A stretch of 64,000 nt of DNA from Mycobacterium dioxanotrophicus (GTDB lineage Bacteria; Actinomycetota; Actinomycetes; Mycobacteriales; Mycobacteriaceae): NCBI RefSeq assembly GCF_002157835.1, contig NZ_CP020809.1, positions 6,262,001-6,326,000 on the forward strand, read 5' to 3'. Positions 44,061-51,082 of this stretch are shown one piece after another. The notes beneath the pieces were generated by a model, which saw only the letters and a list, made by a program, of their open reading frames with translations, ran no database searches and was not told where the DNA came from. Position 1 is the first letter of the stretch. Every line of letters begins with the position of its first letter. Both the position numbers and the translations under genes were made by a program.

Positions 44061-44854
44061 ACAATCTCTACCGCGAACTAGCTCCGATCACCGAGTCCGC
44101 CTGGGGCGAAATCGAAACCGAGGCGACCCGGACGTTCAAGCGCCACATCGCCGGGCGCCGAGTCGTCGACGTGACGGGGTCTGGCAGTCCGGTGGAGGCC
44201 GCGGTGAGCACCGGTCACCTGCTCGACGTCGAAGCGCCCGCCGACGGGGTGCAGGCCAATCTGCGGGCGAGCCAGCCCCTGGTGCGGTTGCGCGTGCCGT
44301 TCACGGTGTCGCGCACCGCAATCGACGATGTCGAGCGCGGCGCCCAGGATTCGGACTGGGATCCGGTCAAAGACGCCGCCAAGAAGCTGGCCTTCGTGGA
44401 AGACCGAGCCATCTTCGAAGGCTACGGCGCCGCATCCATCCAAGGCATCCGCAGCGCCAGTTCCAATCCCGCGCTGGCCCTTCCCGATGATGCTCGCGAG
44501 ATTCCCGACGTGATCGCCCAGGCACTTTCGGAGCTGCGCCTGGCCGGTGTCGACGGCCCGTACTCGGTTCTGCTCTCCGCGGCGACCTACACCAAGGTCA
44601 GCGAGACCACCGCACACGGTTACCCGATCCGGGATCATCTCAGCCGACTGGTCGACGGGGACATCATCTGGGCGCCTGCCATCGACGGTGCGTTCGTGTT
44701 GTCCACCCGCGGTGGGGATTTCGATCTGCACCTCGGCACCGATGTGTCCATCGGGTACCTGTCCCACGATGCCGACAGCGTCAAGCTGTACATGCAGGAG
44801 ACTCTGACGTTCCTCTGCTACACCGCCGAGGCATCGGTGGCCCTCACCGCCTGA
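44057..44854 (+). CDS. enc: encapsulin shell protein (Cfp29 / linocin M18 family)
   Basis: The 265-aa HK97-fold protein assembles into a protein nanocompartment. Diagnostic segments are MNNLYRELAPITESAWGEIETEATRTFKRHIAGRRVVDVTG and FVEDRAIFEGYGAASIQGI, with DIIWAPAIDGAFVLSTRGGDF...YTAEASVALTA at the end. It encloses the Dyp peroxidase encoded immediately upstream, linked by a 4-bp overlap. The pair functions in oxidative stress. Confidence 0.96.
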   Translation: MNNLYRELAPITESAWGEIETEATRTFKRHIAGRRVVDVTGSGSPVEAAVSTGHLLDVEAPADGVQANLRASQPLVRLRVPFTVSRTAIDDVERGAQDSDWDPVKDAAKKLAFVEDRAIFEGYGAASIQGIRSASSNPALALPDDAREIPDVIAQALSELRLAGVDGPYSVLLSAATYTKVSETTAHGYPIRDHLSRLVDGDIIWAPAIDGAFVLSTRGGDFDLHLGTDVSIGYLSHDADSVKLYMQETLTFLCYTAEASVALTA

Positions 44855-44861
44855 CGCTCGC

Positions 44862-44946
44862 TTCGCACCGCGCGCCCTTTCGCACCGCGCGCCCTTTCGC
44901 ACCGCGCGCCCTTTCGCACCGCGAGCCCTTTCGCACCGCGAGCGTG
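44862..44946 (+). repeat. five-copy 17-bp tandem repeat after the encapsulin gene
   Basis: The unit TTCGCACCGCGCGCCCT starts at 44862, 44879 and 44896 unchanged. A one-base variant (GAG for GCG) starts at 44913 and a diverged copy at 44930. The period is exactly 17 bp. The last copy runs into the left arm of the hairpin at 44936-45000. It is intergenic and probably varies in copy number. Confidence 0.9.
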
Positions 44947-45000
44947 CGTGTCTGCTCCGCGACACGCCGCTCGCGGTCGGCATTTTGCGCACGCTCGCGG
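44936..45000. terminator. strong bidirectional terminator hairpin
   Basis: CCGCGAGCGTGCG (44936-44948) and CGCACGCTCGCGG (44988-45000) form a perfect 13-bp outer stem. Within it CGTGTC can pair with GACACG. It separates the encapsulin gene from the convergent lipoprotein gene and so can stop transcription from both sides. Confidence 0.7.
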
Positions 45001-45016
45001 TGATCGAGGGTGACGC

Positions 45017-46363
45017 CTACTTCGGCGCCACCAGTGAGAAGAGCTTGTCGTCCGTGCGTTGAACCAAAGTGGTGTGTACCTTCCACACCTCTTTCGCCTC
45101 GCTCGGAGCAGGACCCGGTATCGACCACAACACAGCGCACGTCGTCAGATCGACGCCCTGTACCAGTCCGTCGCCCTCGTCGCGCGCAACGACCACCTCT
45201 CCGTCCGAACCTATGTAGTACGTCCAAAGGCTTTCGCCTTCACAGGTTTTCCCTGCCTCACCCGTTCGCAGGTCGAATTGCTGCCACACTCGTTGTTTGG
45301 CATCGGCCGAGACGAGAAACCGGGATCCGATCAGTCGGGCGTACGGCGAAGGGCCTGATGGTGGTAGCCCGAGAACCCGCTGGCCGTCCAATGTGAGGAC
45401 CACGTCATTCGTCTTTGAACCAACCAACGGTATGTCAAGGGAACGGTTTTCGAGTGTGCCCTCCACTCGCGGTTCACTGAGCTTCTTGCCCGTGTGGTCG
45501 AAGAATGCCACTCGTTCGGTCGTATAGTCACCGGCCACGGTGTATTCATATCCGAAGCCACCTTGATAGACGACGGCACGTCCGAGGTCGGTGCCGGGCG
45601 CGATATCCGGTTTGACGACGTGGCCGTCGACGACGGAGAACACCACATCGGCGACTCTCCCACTGCCCTGGACCGCCAACGTCGAGGGCACAGTGTCGCG
45701 GTGCCGCACACTGAATTGCGAAGTCAAGCCACCGTCGCCGGGCACAAACCAGGTCAACTCGCCGTGTGCACCAACGCCGTATATACCCACGCCGATCACG
45801 ATCGCTATTGCATATTCGCCGAGTTGCTCAAGATTTGGTTGTCCCTGCCGCCCTGCGACGCGCAGATCTGTCGGCCCGTCGTAAACCATTTCACCGGATG
45901 AAGTGTCGACCACCCATGCTGTCGACGGCACGTTGAGGTCAGCCGGCTGCCGAACGCACAGGACCATGGGCGGCCCGTTCACGAAACAGTTGAAATTTGT
46001 TGCGTTGCCGGCCGGTCCGAGCCGCACTGGTCCGAACGTGCGCTTGCCGCTGGTCACATCAAGGCCGAGCAGCCACCAACCTTCGTCCGTGATACCGAGA
46101 AACACGCCTAGATCACCGACGTTTCCTACCGGTCGCGCGACTGTACCGGGCGGGAGCCCGAGCTGATCGACGGTGACCGTCCAGCCCGGAACCGGCAGCT
46201 GGCGCATCGACTGTGCCAACAGCGTCTGTTGCGGCAAGTCGAGTGCCAAAGCCTCGGATTGGGGCTGCCCTTGCGTCGTCTTGCCACCGCAGCTCACCAA
46301 GACAAGAACGGTAAGTACGGCCAGGCACCGTCGAAGAAGCCGTGACAGCGGTCTCACCGTCAT
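45017..46363 (-). CDS. beta-propeller-like lipoprotein (T7SS-associated cassette)
   Basis: The 448-aa protein has an N-terminal lipoprotein signal with a VLVSC lipobox near residue 25. The rest is beta-rich with repeating blades (GVFLGITDEGWWLLGLDVTSGKRTFGPV; TAWVVDTSSGEMVYDGPTDL; GGFGYEYTVAGDYTTERVAFFDHTGKKL; VWQQFDLRTGEAGK), like a PQQ-type propeller. It is the last gene of a four-gene operon, overlapping its neighbour by ATGA. An extracellular binding or immunity role is possible, but nothing decides it. GC is lower here: 28 of 60 bases at 45781-45840. Confidence 0.68.
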   Translation of the reverse strand: MTVRPLSRLLRRCLAVLTVLVLVSCGGKTTQGQPQSEALALDLPQQTLLAQSMRQLPVPGWTVTVDQLGLPPGTVARPVGNVGDLGVFLGITDEGWWLLGLDVTSGKRTFGPVRLGPAGNATNFNCFVNGPPMVLCVRQPADLNVPSTAWVVDTSSGEMVYDGPTDLRVAGRQGQPNLEQLGEYAIAIVIGVGIYGVGAHGELTWFVPGDGGLTSQFSVRHRDTVPSTLAVQGSGRVADVVFSVVDGHVVKPDIAPGTDLGRAVVYQGGFGYEYTVAGDYTTERVAFFDHTGKKLSEPRVEGTLENRSLDIPLVGSKTNDVVLTLDGQRVLGLPPSGPSPYARLIGSRFLVSADAKQRVWQQFDLRTGEAGKTCEGESLWTYYIGSDGEVVVARDEGDGLVQGVDLTTCAVLWSIPGPAPSEAKEVWKVHTTLVQRTDDKLFSLVAPK

Positions 46364-47097
46364 TCAGCACCTCTCGCAACGACGTTGAGTCGTTGTACCG
46401 CTTGGCCGTCGGCAAGCTCCTCACGATGTTCGGGATGCTCCCAATAGAAACGCATCAGGTCACGTAACGCCTGACCTGCCGGCGTGTACCAGTCCGACGG
46501 AAGTGTCCGAATTCCCCCGTCGTCGGTTGCTATATACGTCGTCCCGGTGGGCTTACGTCCATTACGCGGCCTGTCCGCGATCTCCGCCAGTTCATCCCAG
46601 GTGCGCCGTGCTGTTGTCATCGAGTTCCCCATTGCAATGCCGTCGGCGCTCATCCGGAGCAGGCTCATACCGCGTTGCCGGGCAATCTGACCCATGCTGA
46701 ACACACCAATGGCCGCTCCGACAGCGCACATGGCTACGTAATACTTCTGGTCGCCGCGCGGTGTCGGGATGTCCAACATGTTGAGGGGCGCGAACACCGC
46801 GTAGACACCCATCGCGATAAACACGCCGATCGTCGACGCCATGAGACAGCGGTCAATCCGGGGATCCGGCCGAACCGTCGTCACGCCGTCGCGGCACGTG
46901 ACGCGGGGTGACACTCTTCCCGATGCGACAACCACCAGCATCGCGACCATCCCCAAAGCGAAGACCGCGAAACCCAACGCCACGGCCGCCGACAACCACT
47001 CAGCACGCCCAGCGAACAGGAACGTCCACACCACACAAAACGCCCCGAACGGGCCGAAGATGAGGCACAGAAACGCGGCGGCGACAGAGGACTTCAC
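46360..47097 (-). CDS. four-TM membrane protein of the T7SS-associated cassette
   Basis: The 245-aa protein starts at GTG 47097, overlapping the previous stop (GTGA), and ends overlapping the lipoprotein gene (ATGA). Hydrophobic segments are SSVAAAFLCLIFGPFGAFCVVW, AVALGFAVFALGMVAMLVVVASG, TIGVFIAMGVYAVFAPL and YYVAMCAVGAAIGVFSMG. They are followed by a cytoplasmic ~80-residue tail. No family is recognised. Its place after a candidate secreted effector makes an immunity or export-helper role plausible. Confidence 0.66.
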   Translation of the reverse strand: MKSSVAAAFLCLIFGPFGAFCVVWTFLFAGRAEWLSAAVALGFAVFALGMVAMLVVVASGRVSPRVTCRDGVTTVRPDPRIDRCLMASTIGVFIAMGVYAVFAPLNMLDIPTPRGDQKYYVAMCAVGAAIGVFSMGQIARQRGMSLLRMSADGIAMGNSMTTARRTWDELAEIADRPRNGRKPTGTTYIATDDGGIRTLPSDWYTPAGQALRDLMRFYWEHPEHREELADGQAVQRLNVVARGAE

Positions 47098-48434
47098 GGC
47101 CCACACATCACGTTGCCGACCAACTTTCCGACGTAGCCAAAGACAAAGCCGCCCGCCACGTTTCCTCCCATGGCGGCAAGCGGGCCAACCCCGGGTATCG
47201 CACCTACCGCAATCGACGTGGCGAAACCTCCTGCCAGGCCGATTCCACCGGACCAGGCTGCCACGCATTTCTCGTACGCTGTGTCCCCCGTGTAGATCCC
47301 GAGAGCCATCTGCGCGATGCCCATCGCGGGGCCGCCCCATTTTGCGCCCGCTTTCAGCCCATCGAGGACGTGTGGGCTCACTCCCTGGATGCCTTTGCCG
47401 GCCTTGACCTCCAAACCGGAAAGCGCGCCACCGGTCAACGTCGGTATCGGGTCTTGGAAGAACGAATCCGGCAGCTTCTTTTCGTTGCCGTTGGCCGCGA
47501 TGCAGCTCCCGGACTGGGTCCCGTCGGGGTTCTGCGAGATGGTCATGTGTGTCCCGTCGGCCCACGCCACATCTGTGCGTTTGCCGCCGTCCTCACGCGG
47601 GGTGGTCGTGGTATCCGATATCCAGTTGCCGTTCTTGTCGAGGTGCAGGACTCTCACAGTTCCGGTCGGGTAGATCATCTGGCTGGGCAGGTCTTCCACA
47701 TACTCCGTCGCGATCTGCTGACTGCCGTCGAGCATCGTGTACGTGGTGACCTCGTTGCCGCGTGGGTCCGTCGTATGGGTGACTTCGCGGACTGTTGTCG
47801 CCATGTCCTGTGCGCGAGCAACCTCCTGGAATTGCTTTCCCTCATCAGTTTTGGGATCAGGAACATCGTCGACTGGAGGAGGCGCCGGTAGCCGAGGCGG
47901 CGCCTGCCCGGGATCGCCCAAGACGGCCCCATCGCTTGCAAGCACGGCAAGTAGCCGACCCCTGGCCGCGCTGTCGGCGTCGTCGACTGCCGCAAGCAAT
48001 CGATTGATTTCACCTTGTGCTGCCTCGGCCTGCTTCTGCAACTGGGCCGCTTTTTCCGCCGACATTCCCGCCGGGTCGATCAACACAACCCATTGGTCGG
48101 TGACGTTCAATTCGGTCGCGTCGATCGCATCAGCCTTGGCCAGCAGATCCCTGCGCGCCGCGCTGATCCAGGTACTGCCACTGTGCAATGCGCCGGCGAA
48201 CGCTTCGGCGTAGTCCTTGAATGCCGACGCCTTGTTCGTCGCCCTTTCGAACATGCCTGCGGCGGCAGTATGGGCTTGTCCGGCCCAGCCGCGTGCCTCA
48301 GGCATCGCGTCGATGCGATCATCGAGATTTCGAACCACGGTATGAATCGATATTCCGGAGTTCTTGACCGACGTTCCAGCGGGCTCCAGCGATTCCGGGT
48401 TCCAGCTTTGCAGCCGCGAACGTGACGGCAACAT
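47094..48434 (-). CDS. WxG-containing putative type VII secretion partner / effector
   Basis: The 446-aa protein begins one base after the EspC-like gene. Its N-terminal ~150 residues are helical and carry a WxG-type motif (ARGWAGQAHTAAAGMF near residue 50), then coiled-coil-like helices (MSAEKAAQLQKQAEAAQGEINRLLAAVDDADSAARGRLLAVL). A Pro-rich hinge (PPRLPAPPPVDDVPDPK) leads to a beta-rich middle and a glycine-rich hydrophobic C-terminus (LAGGFATSIAVGAIPGVGPLAAMGGNVAGGFVFGYVG). The layout resembles large ESX substrates paired with an EspC-like partner. No catalytic motif is visible. Confidence 0.68.
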   Translation of the reverse strand: MLPSRSRLQSWNPESLEPAGTSVKNSGISIHTVVRNLDDRIDAMPEARGWAGQAHTAAAGMFERATNKASAFKDYAEAFAGALHSGSTWISAARRDLLAKADAIDATELNVTDQWVVLIDPAGMSAEKAAQLQKQAEAAQGEINRLLAAVDDADSAARGRLLAVLASDGAVLGDPGQAPPRLPAPPPVDDVPDPKTDEGKQFQEVARAQDMATTVREVTHTTDPRGNEVTTYTMLDGSQQIATEYVEDLPSQMIYPTGTVRVLHLDKNGNWISDTTTTPREDGGKRTDVAWADGTHMTISQNPDGTQSGSCIAANGNEKKLPDSFFQDPIPTLTGGALSGLEVKAGKGIQGVSPHVLDGLKAGAKWGGPAMGIAQMALGIYTGDTAYEKCVAAWSGGIGLAGGFATSIAVGAIPGVGPLAAMGGNVAGGFVFGYVGKLVGNVMCGP

Positions 48435-48435
48435 G

Positions 48436-48720
48436 TCAGAACAGTCCCTTGAAATCGCCGGCGAGCGTAGCGTCATCGACTTCGTACCGGTCTCCGGCAC
48501 CTCGGACCGCTCGCCCAACCGCACCGATGTCGCTGACGATATCGGTTGCCACCGACCCGAGATGTTCGCCTACCAGGCGTGCCGCCCACTGCGTGTCTGA
48601 CCCGGGCAGTCCGTCAGCCGCGGTGCTGGCGACTTTGCCGACATCAAGCCCACTGATCTCCGCCGCGGCGTTGTCGACCTGACTGGCGAACGCGCGCAAC
48701 AATTCCGGATTGACTAACAC
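48436..48720 (-). CDS. EspC-like type VII secretion substrate
   Basis: The 94-aa helical protein belongs to the EspC-type (ESX-1 secretion-associated) small proteins: VNPELLRAFASQVDNAAAEISGLDVGKVASTAADGLPGSDTQWAARLVGEHL. A C-terminal YxxxD secretion motif (DRYEVDDATLAGDF) follows the second helix. The start is GTG 48720 behind GAGGGGG. It is first in the cassette and probably forms the secretion-competent dimer with the 446-aa partner encoded next. Confidence 0.8.
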   Translation of the reverse strand: MLVNPELLRAFASQVDNAAAEISGLDVGKVASTAADGLPGSDTQWAARLVGEHLGSVATDIVSDIGAVGRAVRGAGDRYEVDDATLAGDFKGLF

Positions 48721-48732
48721 CTAGCCCCCTCA

Positions 48733-48785
48733 AGCTGTTTCAAGCCAGCAGTCCACGCGGGACCACTGGCTTGAATCTAACAGCT
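48733..48785. terminator. long hairpin between purQ and the EspC-like operon
   Basis: TCAAGCCAG (48740-48748) pairs perfectly with CTGGCTTGA (48766-48774), and an outer AGCTGTT (48733-48739) pairs with AACAGCT (48779-48785). It lies 44 bp after the purQ stop and just before the espC-like start, both on the minus strand. It probably terminates purSQ but could also shape the leader of the following operon. Confidence 0.6.
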
Positions 48786-48828
48786 ACTTCACAGGAAGCG
48801 GGGCGGCAACTTCGCCAAGCCTCAGCCG

Positions 48829-49503
48829 TCAGGCCGTGAGGACCGCGTCCAGTGCGGAGTAGAAGAGGCCGAGACCGTCGTCGGAGGGGCCGGTCAAGGC
48901 TTCCGTTGCGTGTTCGGGGTGCGGCATGAGGCCGACGACGCGACGGTTGGCCGAGCAGACGCCTGCGATGTTGCGCATCGAGCCGTTGAGGTTCTCGCGG
49001 TAGCGGAAGACGACGCGATCCTCGGCTTCGAGTTCGTCGAGCACCGCCTCGGAGGCCACGTAGCGGCCTTCACCTGACTTCAGCGGGATCAGCAGATCGG
49101 CGCCCGGCTCGTAGCGCGTCGTCCACACCGTCGAGGAGGATGACACCTCGAGCCACACGTCGCGGCAGATGAAGTGCAGTCCGGCGTTGCGGGTCAAGGC
49201 ACCGGGCAGCAAGCCCGCCTCGCACAGCACCTGAAAACCGTTGCAGATGCCCAGGACCGGCATTCCGTTTTCAGCCGCGGAGATCACCGAACCCATCACC
49301 GGGGCGAACTTGGCGATCGCGCCGCAGCGCAGGTAGTCGCCGTAGGAGAAGCCGCCGGGCACCACGACGGCGTCGACGCCGTGCAGGTCCGCGTCGGCGT
49401 GCCAGAGGTTGACCGCTTCGGCCCCGGCCAGTCGCACCGCACGCGCGGCGTCGACGTCGTCGAGGGTGCCGGGGAAGGTGATGACCCCGACGCGGGCGGT
49501 CAC
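48829..49503 (-). CDS. purQ: phosphoribosylformylglycinamidine synthase I PurQ
   Basis: The 224-aa class I glutamine amidotransferase feeds ammonia to PurL. It shows [46 protein letters not shown], the nucleophile elbow [11 protein letters not shown] (Cys) and the His-Glu pair in [11 protein letters not shown]. The GTG start overlaps the purS stop (GTGA). Confidence 0.96.
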   Translation of the reverse strand: MTARVGVITFPGTLDDVDAARAVRLAGAEAVNLWHADADLHGVDAVVVPGGFSYGDYLRCGAIAKFAPVMGSVISAAENGMPVLGICNGFQVLCEAGLLPGALTRNAGLHFICRDVWLEVSSSSTVWTTRYEPGADLLIPLKSGEGRYVASEAVLDELEAEDRVVFRYRENLNGSMRNIAGVCSANRRVVGLMPHPEHATEALTGPSDDGLGLFYSALDAVLTA

Positions 49504-49739
49504 GAATCCTCCCGGCTCACCGCGAAGTCTTCGATCACGGTGTTGGCCAACAGGGACTCGGCGATCTCGGCCAGCGTCTCGTCGGCCACGGAATCGTCGA
49601 CCTCGAGCTCAAAGCGCTTGCCTTGTCGAACATCTGAGATACCCGCATGCCCGAGACGGCCGAGCGCCCCGACAATGGCCTGCCCCTGGGGGTCCAGGAT
49701 CTCAGCCTTGGGCATCACATGCACAACTACCTTTGCCAC
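49500..49739 (-). CDS. purS: phosphoribosylformylglycinamidine synthase subunit PurS
   Basis: The 79-aa small subunit bridges PurL and Pur[29 protein letters not shown] and the C-terminal [12 protein letters not shown] are typical. GTG 49739 is chosen to match the usual 79-80 residues; the frame stays open to 49748. It lies 10 bp after the preceding exported-protein gene and overlaps purQ. Confidence 0.95.
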   Translation of the reverse strand: MAKVVVHVMPKAEILDPQGQAIVGALGRLGHAGISDVRQGKRFELEVDDSVADETLAEIAESLLANTVIEDFAVSREDS

Positions 49740-49749
49740 GGCGCACACT

Positions 49750-50412
49750 CTACCGGCACGACCCCAGGTAGGCGTCGCACAGTGGCCTGGTCATCGCATC
49801 GAAGACCTGGCTATCGGGAATCGTCGGCCACGGAATCTGCGGCGGGGTCGTTGACCACATGGCGAGCTCCACCACGGTGCTGTTGCGGGTGTCGGCCAGC
49901 AAATACTGATGCAGCACCCTGGTGCCGTCGACGCTCAGCACCGCCGCGAGCTGACCGGGCACGTCGGTGGTGATCGACGGAGAGGCCTGTGGTGCGGTCA
50001 GTTGGCAGGCCCGCAGCGCGCCGGCCGCCACCCGGATCACCCCGAGCGTGATGTCGGCGCCGCGCCAGGTCTCGCCGCGCCAGTGCACCACCTGCGCCTG
50101 CACCTGCCATTGACCGCCCGGCTCAGGGATGAGCGCCCGCGCACTGACCGCGTAGCCGCGGGCGTCACCAGGCAGCGGCGGCGTCGCGCAGTCGTCCTCG
50201 AAGCGGAACCGCGGGCTCACCGTCGCCACCGCCAACCCGGCAGGCTCCTGCCAGTGGTAGTTGCGGAACAGGGGAATCTCCGACGCGGCGATCCATGCGG
50301 AGGCGGGGATCTGGTCGCACATCGGCGGACAGGTTGAGGGCTGCGACGAGGCCGCCCCGGGCGCGGCCGCCAGTCCGAAGACCGCGAGCAACATCGCCCA
50401 CATCATCCGCAT
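49750..50412 (-). CDS. exported protein of unknown function upstream of purS
   Basis: The ~220-aa protein has a signal peptide (MMWAMLLAVFGLAAAPGAASS) and a mature domain with five or six Cys (TCPPMCDQIPASAWIAASEIPLFRNYHWQEPAG; FEDDCATPPLPGDARG; CQLTAPQAS; PLCDAYLGSCR), probably disulfide-bonded. The start is uncertain: ATG 50412 or 50406, with the frame open to 50571. It occupies the M. tuberculosis Rv0787 position. It precedes purS by 10 bp, so it may be co-transcribed. Confidence 0.7.
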   Translation of the reverse strand: MRMMWAMLLAVFGLAAAPGAASSQPSTCPPMCDQIPASAWIAASEIPLFRNYHWQEPAGLAVATVSPRFRFEDDCATPPLPGDARGYAVSARALIPEPGGQWQVQAQVVHWRGETWRGADITLGVIRVAAGALRACQLTAPQASPSITTDVPGQLAAVLSVDGTRVLHQYLLADTRNSTVVELAMWSTTPPQIPWPTIPDSQVFDAMTRPLCDAYLGSCR

Positions 50413-50443
50413 GATTGCAGCCACTGAGGGCAACAATATAGGC

Positions 50444-51082
50444 ATGCAATTGACGCATTTCGGACATTCATGCCTTCTGGCCAGCATGTCGGACACCACG
50501 GTGTTGTTCGACCCGGGCAATTTCTCGCACGGATTCGAGGGCATCACCGGCCTGTCGGCAATCCTGATCACCCATCAGCACCCCGATCACGCCGATCCGG
50601 CCCGCCTGCCCGCGCTGGTCGACGCCAACCCGCAGGCCGCCCTGTACGCCGATCCGCAGACCGCTGCCCAGCTGGGTGGAGCCTGGCAGGCCGTGCAGGT
50701 AGGCGACCAGTTCCAGGTCGGCAACATCACCGTTCGCGGCGTCGGCGGCAGGCACGCGGTGATCCACCCGGAAATCCCGGTGATCGACAACATTTCGTAT
50801 CTGCTGGGCGATGACGAGCATCCGGCGCGATTGATGCATCCGGGCGACGCGCTGTTCGTACCCGGCGAGCCGGTCGACGTGCTGGCCACCCCGGCTGCCG
50901 CGCCGTGGATGAAGGTATCCGAGGCCGTCGAGTACCTGCGCGCGGTGGCGCCGGCCCGGGCGGTGCCGATCCACCAGGGCATCATCGAGCGCAACGCGCG
51001 GGGCATCTACTACGGCCGGCTCAGCGAGATGACCACCACCGATTTCCAGGTACTCGACGAGGAAAACGGCACCGAGTTCTAA
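50444..51082 (+). CDS. metallo-beta-lactamase-fold hydrolase
   Basis: The 212-aa protein has the MBL metal motif THQHPDHADP (HxHxDH) near residue 46, preceded by THFGHSCLL and DPGNFS, as in UlaG-like/YcbL-type hydrolases. Later His residues (GGRHAVIHPE; HPGDALF) complete the site. It probably hydrolyses a phosphodiester or ester; the substrate is unknown. It converges on the flavoprotein gene with a 4-bp overlap. Confidence 0.85.
   Translation: MQLTHFGHSCLLASMSDTTVLFDPGNFSHGFEGITGLSAILITHQHPDHADPARLPALVDANPQAALYADPQTAAQLGGAWQAVQVGDQFQVGNITVRGVGGRHAVIHPEIPVIDNISYLLGDDEHPARLMHPGDALFVPGEPVDVLATPAAAPWMKVSEAVEYLRAVAPARAVPIHQGIIERNARGIYYGRLSEMTTTDFQVLDEENGTEF

Noticed and set aside
44862..44946. 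CRISPR array
   Set aside because: The 17-bp units are directly adjacent with no unique spacers, and no cas gene is present.
45017..48720. Prophage or integrative element
   Set aside because: No integrase, att repeats or tRNA target is seen; only four genes with lower GC, so a simple accessory insertion is the most that can be said.
48721..48828. tRNA-like fold between purQ and the EspC-like gene
   Set aside because: The stems form one long hairpin rather than a cloverleaf, and no TTCRA arm or anticodon stem is present.
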